Below, one piece after another: positions 1-8,525 of a DNA stretch of 64,000 nt. Under the pieces are notes generated by a model. It was not told where the DNA came from and did not search any database. It was given only the letters and a program-made list of their open reading frames with translations. The first letter of the stretch is position 1. Each line of letters starts with the position of its first letter. The position numbers and the translations under genes were made by a program. The DNA is taken from the NCBI RefSeq assembly GCF_001025215.1, contig NZ_AP012330.1, positions 124,001-188,000 on the forward strand, in the 5' to 3' direction. Source of the stretch: Bifidobacterium pseudocatenulatum DSM 20438 = JCM 1200 = LMG 10505 (GTDB lineage Bacteria > Actinomycetota > Actinomycetes > Actinomycetales > Bifidobacteriaceae).

Positions 1-1056
1 TTCACCAACCGCTCCATGGCCATCATGATGCCGTTGATGAACACCGTCATGAACGGTCTGATGCTGGCCGTCTACTGGATCGGCGCCTACCTCATCGACG
101 CCGCCGAAGCGCTCGACAAGCTCACCACCTTCTCCAACATGGTGGTGTTCTCCAGCTACTCCATCCAGGTGATTATGAGCTTCCTGCTGCTGAGCATGGT
201 GTTCGTGCTCTGGCCACGCGCCGACGTGTCCGCGCAGCGCGTGCTCGAAGTCATCGACACCGATCCGATGGTCGCCGACGGTGTGAAGACCGCCGGCAAG
301 CCTGGCATGGAAGGCGAAATCGAATTCCGCAACGTGAGCTTCGCCTACCCCGATTCGCGTCAAGCTATGTTGGAAGGCGTCAATTTCACAGCCAAGAAGG
401 GCGAAACGGTCGCATTCATCGGCTCGACCGGCTCCGGAAAATCGTCTCTCGTCAACCTCGTGCCGCGCTTTTATGACGCGACGCAAGGCGAGGTTCTCGT
501 CGACGGCGTTGACGTGCGCGACTACACGCTCAAGGCGTTGCGCGACAAGATCGGCTACGTGCCGCAGCAGTCGTTCCTGTTCAAAGGCACGATTGCCAGC
601 AATGTCGCGTACGGAGATACGGAACGCAACGACGCCGACGTGAAGACGGCATGCGATGTCGCGCAGGCCACGGAATTCATCGACAAGAAGGACAAGAAAT
701 ACGATTCCGGCATTGCGCAGGGTGGTTCCAACGTGTCGGGCGGGCAGAAACAGCGCCTGTCGATTGCACGCGCCGTTTACCGTCATCCGGAAATCCTGAT
801 TTTCGACGACTCCTTCTCTGCGCTTGATTTCAAGACCGATCGCGCCGTACGCGACGCGCTCGAACGGGAAGCGAAGAATTCCACGAAACTCATCGTCGCG
901 CAGCGCATCGGCACCATTATGAACGCCGACCGCATCATCGTGCTCGACGATGGCAAAGTCGTTGGCCAAGGTACGCACCACGAACTGCTCGACAACTGCG
1001 AAGTATATCGGCAGATCGCCGAATCGCAGTTGAGCGAAGACGAGTTGAATCGCTGA
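1..1056 (+). CDS. ABC exporter subunit, ATPase-permease, degenerate NBD (5' partial)
   Basis: The reading frame is open from base 1, so the N-terminal membrane helices lie outside the window. What remains is the last two or three transmembrane segments (roughly bases 16-210) and a full nucleotide-binding domain. Walker A reads GSTGSGKSS and the signature VSGGQKQ is canonical. Walker B, however, ends in Asp-Asp (ILIFDDSFS) where the catalytic Glu should be, and the H-loop reads VAQRIGT with Gln instead of His. This is the degenerate half of a heterodimeric exporter. The partner starts 15 bp downstream and carries the intact Glu and His. Family knowledge places such pairs among multidrug or lipid/peptide exporters; the substrate cannot be read from sequence. 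Confidence 0.93.
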   Translation, partial: FTNRSMAIMMPLMNTVMNGLMLAVYWIGAYLIDAAEALDKLTTFSNMVVFSSYSIQVIMSFLLLSMVFVLWPRADVSAQRVLEVIDTDPMVADGVKTAGKPGMEGEIEFRNVSFAYPDSRQAMLEGVNFTAKKGETVAFIGSTGSGKSSLVNLVPRFYDATQGEVLVDGVDVRDYTLKALRDKIGYVPQQSFLFKGTIASNVAYGDTERNDADVKTACDVAQATEFIDKKDKKYDSGIAQGGSNVSGGQKQRLSIARAVYRHPEILIFDDSFSALDFKTDRAVRDALEREAKNSTKLIVAQRIGTIMNADRIIVLDDGKVVGQGTHHELLDNCEVYRQIAESQLSEDELNR

Positions 1057-1070
1057 AGGGGAGGACCAAC

Positions 1071-2915
1071 ATGGCAAGAGGACCAATGGGACGCTCTCGC
1101 GGACCCGTGGAAAAGCCGAAGGATTTCGGCGGTGTGATGAGCAAACTGGCGAAATTCTGCCGTCACTACATTCCTGTGATGATTTTCGCCCTGATTCTGG
1201 GTGCAGCCGGCACGATCTGCCAGATTGTCGGACCGGACAAGCTCAAAGACATGACCAACGAGATCACGAAGGGACTGCCGGCCATGGTGCATGGCAGGCC
1301 GGTCATGCACTCGATTGATATGGATGCTGTTTCGCGCATCGCATGGCTGCTTGTCGCGCTGTATGTTGGGTACGCGCTGCTGAGCTACTTGCAGAGCTGG
1401 TTGATGGCCAACGTTACGCAGCGCACCGCCCAGGAGCTGCGTGAGGCGATCAGCAAGAAGATTAATCGCCTGCCGCTCAAATATTTCGACAAGATCAGCT
1501 ACGGCGATGTGCTCAGCCGCATCACCAACGATGTGGACGCGATCGGCCAGACGCTCGGCCAGTCGGTCGGTTCGCTGATCACTTCAATCACGCTGTTCGT
1601 CGGCGCGCTCATCATGATGTTCTACAACAACGTGATCATGACGCTGTGCGCCATCGGTTCCGCGTTGCTTGGCCTGGTGATCATGGGCGTGATCATGGTC
1701 GCCTCGCAGAAGTACTTCACCCGACAGCAGATCGCGTTGGGAGATGTGAACGGGCACGTTGAGGAAATGTACACCGGCCACACCGTGGTCAAGGCGTACT
1801 GCGGCGAAGAGGACTCCATCGAACAGTTCGAGAAATACAACGATGATCTGTACGTCTCCGGCTGGAAGAGCCAGTTCCTCTCCGGCCTGATGATGCCGCT
1901 CATGAACTTCATCGGCAACTTCGGTTACGTGGTCGTGTGCGTGGTCGGCGCGGTGCTGGCCATGGACGGCAAGATCGAATTCGGCGTGATCGTGGCGTTC
2001 ATGATGTACATTCGCCTGTTCACGCAACCGCTTTCCCAGTTCGCGCAGGCGTTCCAGAACCTGCAGCGCTGCGCTGCCGCTTCCGAACGCGTCTTCGGTT
2101 TCCTGGAAGAGCCGGAGCTGGCCGACGAATCCGGCAAGAAAGCACTGCTGGGTGTCGGTGTGGATGGCAAGCCGCAGCCGGTGCGTGGCGATGTGGAATT
2201 CAGCCACGTGCGGTTCGGCTACGACCCGGACAAGACGATCATCCACGACTTCTCTGCGTCGGTGAAGGCCGGCCAGAAGGTGGCCATCGTCGGTCCGACC
2301 GGTGCCGGCAAGACCACGATGGTCAACCTGCTGATGCGGTTCTACGAGATTTCCGGTGGCACGATTTCGATCGACGGCGTCGACACCAAGTCGGTTCCGC
2401 GCTGGAATGTGCATGACCAGTTCTCGATGGTATTGCAGGACACGTGGGTGTTCCGTGGAACGGTGCGTGAAAACATCGCATACTCGAAGCCGGGCGTCAC
2501 TGACGAGCAGATTGTGGCCGCCTGCAAAGCCGTCGGTCTGCACCGCTACATCATGTCTTTGCCGAATGGCTACGACACTGTGCTCGACGACAAGGCGTCG
2601 CTTTCGCAAGGTCAGAAGCAGCTGCTGACAATCGCCCGCGCCATGGTTGAGGACGCGCCGATTCTGATTCTAGACGAGGCCACGTCCTCCGTGGATACCC
2701 GTACCGAGGAGTTGATTCAGAAGGCCATGGACGCACTGACGGTGGGACGTACGAGCTTCGTGATCGCGCACCGACTGTCCACCATCCGCGACGCCGACAT
2801 GATTTTGGTGATGAACGGCGGCGACATTGTGGAACGCGGCACCCACGAGGAACTGCTCGCTAGAAACGGCTTCTACGCCGACATCTATAACAGCCAGTTC
2901 ACGCTGATCGACTGA
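1071..2915 (+). CDS. ABC exporter subunit, ATPase-permease, catalytic NBD
   Basis: This 614-residue half-transporter has a short basic Gly/Pro-rich N-terminus, six predicted membrane segments (about residues 25-330) and a C-terminal ATPase. Walker A is VGPTGAGKTT near residue 407, Walker B is ILILDEATSS near 531 with the catalytic Glu, and the H-loop is IAHRLST near 565. The signature motif is atypical (LSQGQKQ, Gln for Gly). The intact Walker B here pairs with the canonical signature of the upstream subunit, which gives the usual one-competent-site arrangement of heterodimeric exporters. The ATG follows an AGGGGAGG ribosome site. It forms an operon with the preceding gene. Confidence 0.95.
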   Translation: MARGPMGRSRGPVEKPKDFGGVMSKLAKFCRHYIPVMIFALILGAAGTICQIVGPDKLKDMTNEITKGLPAMVHGRPVMHSIDMDAVSRIAWLLVALYVGYALLSYLQSWLMANVTQRTAQELREAISKKINRLPLKYFDKISYGDVLSRITNDVDAIGQTLGQSVGSLITSITLFVGALIMMFYNNVIMTLCAIGSALLGLVIMGVIMVASQKYFTRQQIALGDVNGHVEEMYTGHTVVKAYCGEEDSIEQFEKYNDDLYVSGWKSQFLSGLMMPLMNFIGNFGYVVVCVVGAVLAMDGKIEFGVIVAFMMYIRLFTQPLSQFAQAFQNLQRCAAASERVFGFLEEPELADESGKKALLGVGVDGKPQPVRGDVEFSHVRFGYDPDKTIIHDFSASVKAGQKVAIVGPTGAGKTTMVNLLMRFYEISGGTISIDGVDTKSVPRWNVHDQFSMVLQDTWVFRGTVRENIAYSKPGVTDEQIVAACKAVGLHRYIMSLPNGYDTVLDDKASLSQGQKQLLTIARAMVEDAPILILDEATSSVDTRTEELIQKAMDALTVGRTSFVIAHRLSTIRDADMILVMNGGDIVERGTHEELLARNGFYADIYNSQFTLID

Positions 2916-2975
2916 GCGGCTGAGTGGCTGGCTTAAGTGGGGTGCTTTGGTTGGCTTGCTTGAGCCGGCTGACGA

Positions 2976-4037
2976 TCAGAAGAAGCGGCCGGGAAAACCG
3001 GCGCTGATGGTGGCGTGACGGTCGGCGTCCAACGTGGCGCAATCGAAGGCAAAAGTGTTGCTCAGCTCGTTCGGATCGGCAACGAACAGCGCCGTAGCCA
3101 AACCGTCTGCCACCGCAGTCGGATAGTCGACGACCAACGTGGATTGCACAGTAATCCACGTGGCCTCCATCTGCTGCGCGGGCAGGCCGTCGACGGCGTT
3201 GAGCAGATGATGAATAGCCAGATGTGTCCGTTCGTCAACCGCCACCTCCCAATGGCGGCGACTGGGCGCGCTCGCGCAAAACGCGCCATCGCAAATCTCT
3301 GCCACACCCACCGCACGGGACGAATCGTCCGGATCCTCAAGCGCCACACGAATCGGGCTGGACGTGTGTACTAGCAGGTCGCCTCCAGCATCAATCACAA
3401 ATTCCGGGAAGGTGTTCTCTCGATTGAAATCTGTTGCCCCAGCAGTGTGCGCCGAATCCTTCCGCATGGCGTGCTGTGGGTGCGGTTCACGAGACACGCA
3501 TGACGGTTCCAAGCCACCCAACAAGCCACCCAACAAATCAACCAGATAGCCTTTGCCGCACGCGCCGAAATCCAAATGAACCGAGCCATGCGTGACCAAC
3601 GTCGTACTATCTGAACGTACTACGTCGTGCCCCCATACAGGGCGTCCGCGCAAAGCGCCCAAGCGCTCGGCGGCGTCGGCTTCGACGGTGAAGCTCAGCG
3701 TGGGATTGTAACCGAGACGAATCAGATCCTCACCCACGCACGGGTCGATCGCGCCGCGTGTGACGTCGTGTAGTGCGTCGTACAAATCAAACAGTGGGCC
3801 GGCCCAATTGGGAAAATCGAAATGCCCGCCATGCTCCGCGTTTCCGATGCGCGTAACCAGCGAATCGGCGCGGAATCGCGAAAGCACATGCTCGTATCCG
3901 TCGATGAGTCGTTCCATTTTGGCACGCAGGCCCGTGGAAACCGGGCGGGCGGTCGAAACCAGCAAACCGGTGCCGAGCGCCTTGGGAAACGCGGTGGTGT
4001 AGGGCATGCGCTGCACGAGCGAAACGGAAGCATCCAT
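2976..4037 (-). CDS. apbE: FAD:protein FMN transferase (ApbE family)
   Basis: This 353-residue protein attaches FMN from FAD to Thr/Ser of target proteins outside or at the membrane. Family marks are the N-terminal ALGTG stretch, DFGACGKGYLVDLL near residues 153-166 (the Gly-Lys-Gly of the active site) and VIDAGGDLLVH near 215-225. An upstream TTG at 4142 is possible, but the ATG at 4037 sits just before the conserved ApbE N-terminus and has an AGGA close upstream, so it is preferred. No lipobox or signal peptide was seen. The gene is divergent from the iron-uptake operon, which ends with an FMN-binding lipoprotein carrying a flavinylation motif; that protein is the obvious client. An insertion of about 40 residues (PSCVSREPHPQH...) precedes the C-terminal part. 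Confidence 0.9.
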   Translation of the reverse strand: MDASVSLVQRMPYTTAFPKALGTGLLVSTARPVSTGLRAKMERLIDGYEHVLSRFRADSLVTRIGNAEHGGHFDFPNWAGPLFDLYDALHDVTRGAIDPCVGEDLIRLGYNPTLSFTVEADAAERLGALRGRPVWGHDVVRSDSTTLVTHGSVHLDFGACGKGYLVDLLGGLLGGLEPSCVSREPHPQHAMRKDSAHTAGATDFNRENTFPEFVIDAGGDLLVHTSSPIRVALEDPDDSSRAVGVAEICDGAFCASAPSRRHWEVAVDERTHLAIHHLLNAVDGLPAQQMEATWITVQSTLVVDYPTAVADGLATALFVADPNELSNTFAFDCATLDADRHATISAGFPGRFF

Positions 4038-4201
4038 AATCCTGATGCTAGCGCGTTCGTTCGTTGAGAGTGAGGCCTTATGTGCCCGTTTTGTCGATGC
4101 TGGTGCTTGGCTGCGGAACGTCCGGCGCGTCGAATTCAACAAGCATGCTGCGAGTGTGCCACTATGTGAGATGACACGCCGAAGATGGTAAAAACAGGAA
4201 T

Positions 4202-4215
4202 GGCGGAATTCCGCC
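4202..4215. promoter_or_regulatory. 14-bp palindrome in the apbE / iron-permease divergent promoter
   Basis: GGCGGAATTCCGCC is a perfect palindrome in the 306-bp divergent intergenic region, followed by an AT-rich tract that probably holds the permease promoter. It could bind a dimeric regulator. It does not resemble a DtxR/IdeR box, and no regulator is assigned. Confidence 0.25.
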
Positions 4216-4343
4216 GATTCTCCATACTCGATACATCAGAACAAATTAAAAATCAAGACTGTTCTTTAAAAAACTTTCGTTTTATCTTGGCTTTCGGTGC
4301 GCACGTCGCACACTGAAAAGTTTTGAGAAGGAAGGTTTGGAAC

Positions 4344-6140
4344 ATGTCATCTCGCGTTGCGCAGCGCTACGCAACCGGTTCCTATGATCCGTGCGATCCA
4401 CGAGTCTCGGCTTCCGGCCGTCTCGTCACGCTCGTCGCCGCGCTGATGATTGCGCTCGCCACGCTTTTCGCGACTACCGCGGTTCCGCAGTCGGCAATCG
4501 CCGCCGATGACGGTCAAACGAATTTTGATTCCTGGACTGCCGCCGCGAAGAATATCGAAGACCAGCTTGCAACCGCCGAAAAAGACTATAATGACGGCAA
4601 TTACGGTCAGGCTGGCACCGATTTCCAGACCGCGCATTGGATCGGTTACGACGCATCCAACTTCTCGAAAGTCGTCAACGACACCATCAGCGCCGACAAG
4701 CAGAAGGAACTGCTACAGCAATTCACCGATCTTGAAGGGCTTGCCTACCAGCAGGACCAAGGCGACGCCATCGCAACCAAAATCGACGCGCTGACCGCCG
4801 AAATCAACGCAACCGCGCAAACGCTCGATGCGAACGCAGACCTCGCCAATCCTAAGGAATACGCGAAGCAGCGTGCCGCACAAACCGCGGAAGAGCGCAA
4901 GAAGCTTGACGCGGCCAAGAAGAATTCGTCCAAAGGCAAAGGCGACCGCACGTGGAGTGAGGTTGCCAACGAAATGACCGTTATTCTCGACCAGGCATAC
5001 GAGGCTGCCGCTGCTGGCAAGGGGGACGAAGGCGCCACGCTGGTCAACAACGCCTACTACCAGTACTACGAGAAGCTCGGCTTCGAAAAGAACGTGATGA
5101 ACGCTATTTCCGGCGACCGTGTTTCGCAGGTCGAATACCAGTTCAAGATGACTCGTAAGACCATGCGCGACGGCGGTTCCGACAAGGAAATCAAGCAGCT
5201 CGTCGACGATTTGAAGAGCTGGCTCGTGAAAGATGCGGCCATCCTCGACAGTGGTGCGTCCGGCAATGTCAACGGCTTCACCAAGCTCGTTACCAGTTCT
5301 GCCGGTCAGGCGTTCCTCATTCTGATCCGTGAAGGCCTCGAAGCGCTGCTGGTGGTGGCCGCAGTAATCGCCTATCTGGTGAAGTCCGGCAACAAGCGTT
5401 TCGCCAAGTGGATCTACCTTGGTGTGGTCGCAGGTCTGGCCGGCTCCGGTTTGGTTGCCGTGCTCTTCACGTTCCTGTTCGGCGGTTCCGGCCCGATTCA
5501 GGAGATTTCCGAAGGCGTGTGCGCGCTTATCGCCACCCTCATGCTGCTGTGGACCAGCAATTGGATGCTCAACAAGAGCTCCGTGGAAGCGTGGAACAAC
5601 TACATCAGGAACAAGACCGAAGCTGTTGTTGCCGGCGCGCAAAGCAAGGTCGAATCCGGTCAGGGCCTGGGCTTGGGCATGGTCACCTCGCTTGCCATGT
5701 TGAGCTTCCTTGCCGTGTTCCGTGAGGGTGCCGAAACGGTGATCTTCTACGAATCCATCTACTCCATGAGCCAGGATGCGCACGGCATGTGGGTTGGCGG
5801 TCTGACCGCCGCCGCGGTGCTGATCGTCATCTTCCTGATCTTGCGATTCACTTCGGTGAAGATTCCGATCGGCCCGTTCTTCCTCGTAACTTCGATTTTG
5901 ATGGCTGCATTGGTTGTCATTTTCGCGGGTGGCGGCATCCATGCGCTCATCGAGGGTGATCTTATTGAAGGTACCTACTTGAGCATTGTGCCAACTAACG
6001 ATTGGATCGGCTTGTATCCGTACGTCGAAACTATTGCGGCACAGGTGATTGCTGCGATCGCGGTGGTTGCGCTGTTCGTAGTCGGCTTCATCAAGAAACA
6101 CAGGATGAAGTTGGCCGCACAAGCGGAACAGGCTAAGTAA
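4344..6140 (+). CDS. FTR1-family iron permease with extracytoplasmic N-terminal domain
   Basis: This 598-residue protein has a signal-like helix (about residues 25-50), a roughly 260-residue extracytoplasmic alpha-helical region rich in Ala/Lys/Asp, and an FTR1 permease domain of about seven membrane spans. The two diagnostic REXXE-type motifs are REGLE near residue 328 and REGAE near 459; these bind iron in the family. The ATG at 4344 has a strong GAAGGAAGG site; an upstream TTG at 4323 lacks one. Neighbours downstream are P19, DUF2318, two FtsX-type permeases, an ATPase and an FMN-binding lipoprotein, the same order as the FTR1-P19 iron cluster of Campylobacter. A similar Bifidobacterium breve locus has been named bfe/sif; the gene-by-gene match is from memory and not checked. 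Confidence 0.92.
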   Translation: MSSRVAQRYATGSYDPCDPRVSASGRLVTLVAALMIALATLFATTAVPQSAIAADDGQTNFDSWTAAAKNIEDQLATAEKDYNDGNYGQAGTDFQTAHWIGYDASNFSKVVNDTISADKQKELLQQFTDLEGLAYQQDQGDAIATKIDALTAEINATAQTLDANADLANPKEYAKQRAAQTAEERKKLDAAKKNSSKGKGDRTWSEVANEMTVILDQAYEAAAAGKGDEGATLVNNAYYQYYEKLGFEKNVMNAISGDRVSQVEYQFKMTRKTMRDGGSDKEIKQLVDDLKSWLVKDAAILDSGASGNVNGFTKLVTSSAGQAFLILIREGLEALLVVAAVIAYLVKSGNKRFAKWIYLGVVAGLAGSGLVAVLFTFLFGGSGPIQEISEGVCALIATLMLLWTSNWMLNKSSVEAWNNYIRNKTEAVVAGAQSKVESGQGLGLGMVTSLAMLSFLAVFREGAETVIFYESIYSMSQDAHGMWVGGLTAAAVLIVIFLILRFTSVKIPIGPFFLVTSILMAALVVIFAGGGIHALIEGDLIEGTYLSIVPTNDWIGLYPYVETIAAQVIAAIAVVALFVVGFIKKHRMKLAAQAEQAK

Positions 6141-6229
6141 GCGCCAATCAATAATCACAAGTAAATATTTAGAGATTTCCATAAGTTCCCAACGTTCCTC
6201 GAGGAACCAAAGAAAAGGAAGAGAACACA

Positions 6230-6892
6230 ATGAAGAATAAGAAGATCGCCGCCCTGCTCGGCGTCCTGCTGGCCGGCTCCATGGCTTTCTCCCTGTCCGC
6301 ATGCGGCAACTCCAACGATTCCGCATCCGACGCCAAGTCCGACACCTCCACTTCGAACGCCACCGACAGCTCCAGCGATTCCAGCGCTGACGACAGCTCC
6401 AATGCCGGCTTCGAAGAGATCCAGGTCGACGAGAAGCACTCCGATCAGGATGTTGACGCTCTGACCGTCAACGCCGTGTACTTCCAGCCGATCGATATGG
6501 AACCGTCCGGCATGGGCCTGAAGGCTGCCGACGCTTCCTTCCACTTGGAAGCCGACATTCACGCCAACGAGAAGGGCACTAAGCTCGGCTACGGCAAGGG
6601 CGACTTCGTGCCGGATCTGACCGTGAACTACGAGATCATCAACAACGCGAACAACGAGACCGTTGATTCTGGTACCTTCATGCAGATGAACGCTTCCGAT
6701 GGCCCGCACTACGGCGCCAACATCAAGCTCGACGAAGCTGGCTCCTACAAGCTCGTGCTGAAGATCGAATCCCCGGAGAAGAAGGGTTGGATGCTCCACG
6801 TTGATCCGGAAACCGGCGTTGAGGGCCGCTTCTGGACCGAGCCGCTCGAGGTCACTTTCCCGGAGTGGAACTACACCCCGCAGGAGTGGTGA
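6230..6892 (+). CDS. P19/Tp34-family iron-transport lipoprotein
   Basis: This 220-residue lipoprotein has a lysine-start signal peptide and a lipobox LSAC with the lipidated Cys at residue 25. A Ser/Asp/Ala-rich linker (about 26-62) leads to a P19-type metal-binding domain. The domain shows MEPSGMGL, an ADIHAN segment with a His, and FMQMNASDGPHYGANI, which supplies conserved Met and His ligands. P19 proteins bind Cu/Fe at the outer face and work with FTR1 permeases. The start has an AAGGAAGAG site. The gene lies 90 bp after the permease and is followed by two strong hairpins, so it may be transcribed more abundantly than the membrane genes further on. Confidence 0.9.
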   Translation: MKNKKIAALLGVLLAGSMAFSLSACGNSNDSASDAKSDTSTSNATDSSSDSSADDSSNAGFEEIQVDEKHSDQDVDALTVNAVYFQPIDMEPSGMGLKAADASFHLEADIHANEKGTKLGYGKGDFVPDLTVNYEIINNANNETVDSGTFMQMNASDGPHYGANIKLDEAGSYKLVLKIESPEKKGWMLHVDPETGVEGRFWTEPLEVTFPEWNYTPQEW

Positions 6893-6975
6893 TCTGGAAC
6901 GTGAATTCCGGCACATGCCAAGCGAAACGGTTTGGATGTAAGCCTGAATTCATGTTGGGATTCAACTCGTGATCA

Positions 6976-7111
6976 ACGCCGTTCCCGTATCGCGAAACGT
7001 ATGCAAGTAGCGCGAATATGGGTACGGCGTTCGCGGTTGCTTGGATAGTCGTTCGACGTACTTAAGGCCGTCTGGCCGAGTCTACGGGCGAACAACCATC
7101 CAGGCAACCGC
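6976..7111 (+). terminator. Two consecutive stem-loops between P19 gene and DUF2318 gene
   Basis: Within the 345-bp gap, a first hairpin pairs AACGCCGT (6976) with ACGGCGTT (ending 7031). A second pairs GCGGTTGCTTGGAT (7033-7046) with ATCCAGGCAACCGC (7098-7111) and is followed by a T-rich stretch. The second looks like a partial terminator or RNA-processing site that would lower expression of the downstream membrane genes relative to the lipoprotein. No gene is seen in the gap. Confidence 0.5.
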
Positions 7112-7237
7112 TTTCTTGCGTTTTAGGGGATGCGCTTTTGGGAGATAACGCGCTTTTTTGGGAATCTTGGTAAGGGGGTTCCTTTTGCGCGCTGAATTCA
7201 CTAGGCTTTGACAGGGATATACGACGAAAGGTGTGAG

Positions 7238-8509
7238 ATGCTGACGCAGTACGTCACGGTGTTGCAGGGAACGCTGGCACCGGCTTTGCTGATTATGGCG
7301 CTGAACGTGATGCTCACGGTCGGTGAGGGTCGTGACAAGCCGTTGAGCGCGTACTGGCGTCTTGCGGGCTTCATTATCGGATTCGCGGGTGCCATTGTGT
7401 TCGCCGCGTTGCGTGCGACCGCGGTGATCAATCAGCGTACGTTCGTCAATTACCCCACGTTGTGGTGTTGTGTGATTTTCGATGTCGCAGTGTTCGTTGT
7501 TGTGCTGTTCGCGCGTCGCATCACTACGAATTGGCATGATCATCGCGCGTTGCTTGATATTGCGAATGCGATTGGCGCTTTTGCGATTGCCGCCACCACC
7601 TTCCGTGCGTTGCCTGATGTAGTTTTGCGTTTGACGATTTTCGTGGAGCCGGGAGATCCGATCTTCACTTCGGATATGCTGCTTCGTGCGCTTGGTTTCG
7701 TATTGGGTGCGGTCACTGCGATTGTTGCGGCGTTGATTTTCCGTACGATGCGTTCCACTGCGATTCGTTGGTCGTTCACTACGGCCGTGCTGCTGCTGAT
7801 TGCGCTGCTGTTTGTTTCGCATTTCACTGATCTTGCGCAGATTCTGCAGTCCAAGCGCATCGTTCATTTCCCTACGGAAGCGTTCCTGGCGTTGGTATGG
7901 TGCATTAATCATCAGCGTCATATGGTCATTGCCATGGTGTTGGTGTTCATTATTCCGGTGGCCGCCAGCATTGTGATGGGCTTCAAAATCAAGCCGGAAG
8001 GCGCCAATGAGGCCATTGTGCGATCGCATATCGCGTTCCGTCGTCGTGCGAAGGCGGCCGGCGCATGGAGCCTTGTTGCGATGATTGGCATCACGTTCGC
8101 GCTCACATATGGTGTGGCGCAAACGAAGAGGGTTATTACGCTGTCTCCGCCTGAGGATTATTCGCTGAGCGACGGCGTGGCCACCATCAAATTCAGCCAA
8201 ATCAACGACGGTCATCTGCATCGCTTCCAATACAAGGCGAAAGACGGCACAGTGATGCGTTTCATCATCATCAAGAAGAATGGTGGAGCGTACGGTGTCG
8301 GTCTTGATGCTTGTGATAACTGCGGTGACGCGGGCTATTACGAGAAGGATGGCAAGATCATCTGCAAGAAGTGCGATGTCGCCATCAACCTCGCCACTAT
8401 CGGGTTCAAGGGCGGCTGCAATCCTGTGCCGTTCGATTATCAGGTTGAATCCGGCAAAATCGTAATTCAAACTTCAACGCTCGACGCATTGTCGACGCAT
8501 TTCCAGTGA
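7238..8509 (+). CDS. DUF2318 membrane Fe-S protein of iron cluster
   Basis: This 423-residue protein has about eight hydrophobic segments (residues 1-310), then a C-terminal soluble domain with the DUF2318 signature. The signature consists of Cys pairs in DACDNCGDAGYYEKDG and IICKKCDVAIN, followed by a further Cys in GFKGGCNPVP. Such proteins accompany P19/FTR1 systems and probably bind a metal or Fe-S centre outside the membrane, but the reaction is not established. The start is placed at the ATG with GAAAGGTG upstream rather than the TTG at 7208. It is followed at 16 bp by the first permease gene. Confidence 0.85.
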   Translation: MLTQYVTVLQGTLAPALLIMALNVMLTVGEGRDKPLSAYWRLAGFIIGFAGAIVFAALRATAVINQRTFVNYPTLWCCVIFDVAVFVVVLFARRITTNWHDHRALLDIANAIGAFAIAATTFRALPDVVLRLTIFVEPGDPIFTSDMLLRALGFVLGAVTAIVAALIFRTMRSTAIRWSFTTAVLLLIALLFVSHFTDLAQILQSKRIVHFPTEAFLALVWCINHQRHMVIAMVLVFIIPVAASIVMGFKIKPEGANEAIVRSHIAFRRRAKAAGAWSLVAMIGITFALTYGVAQTKRVITLSPPEDYSLSDGVATIKFSQINDGHLHRFQYKAKDGTVMRFIIIKKNGGAYGVGLDACDNCGDAGYYEKDGKIICKKCDVAINLATIGFKGGCNPVPFDYQVESGKIVIQTSTLDALSTHFQ

Positions 8510-8525
8510 GCGGAAAGAGGTAGTC

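Noticed and set aside
1584..2609. Long minus-strand frame under the second ABC exporter gene
   Set aside because: His/Asp/Arg-rich composition typical of an antisense shadow; the plus-strand gene is unambiguous.
4713..6326. Minus-strand frame of over 500 codons across the FTR1 gene
   Set aside because: A shadow of the permease reading frame; no motif and it runs over the intergenic region.
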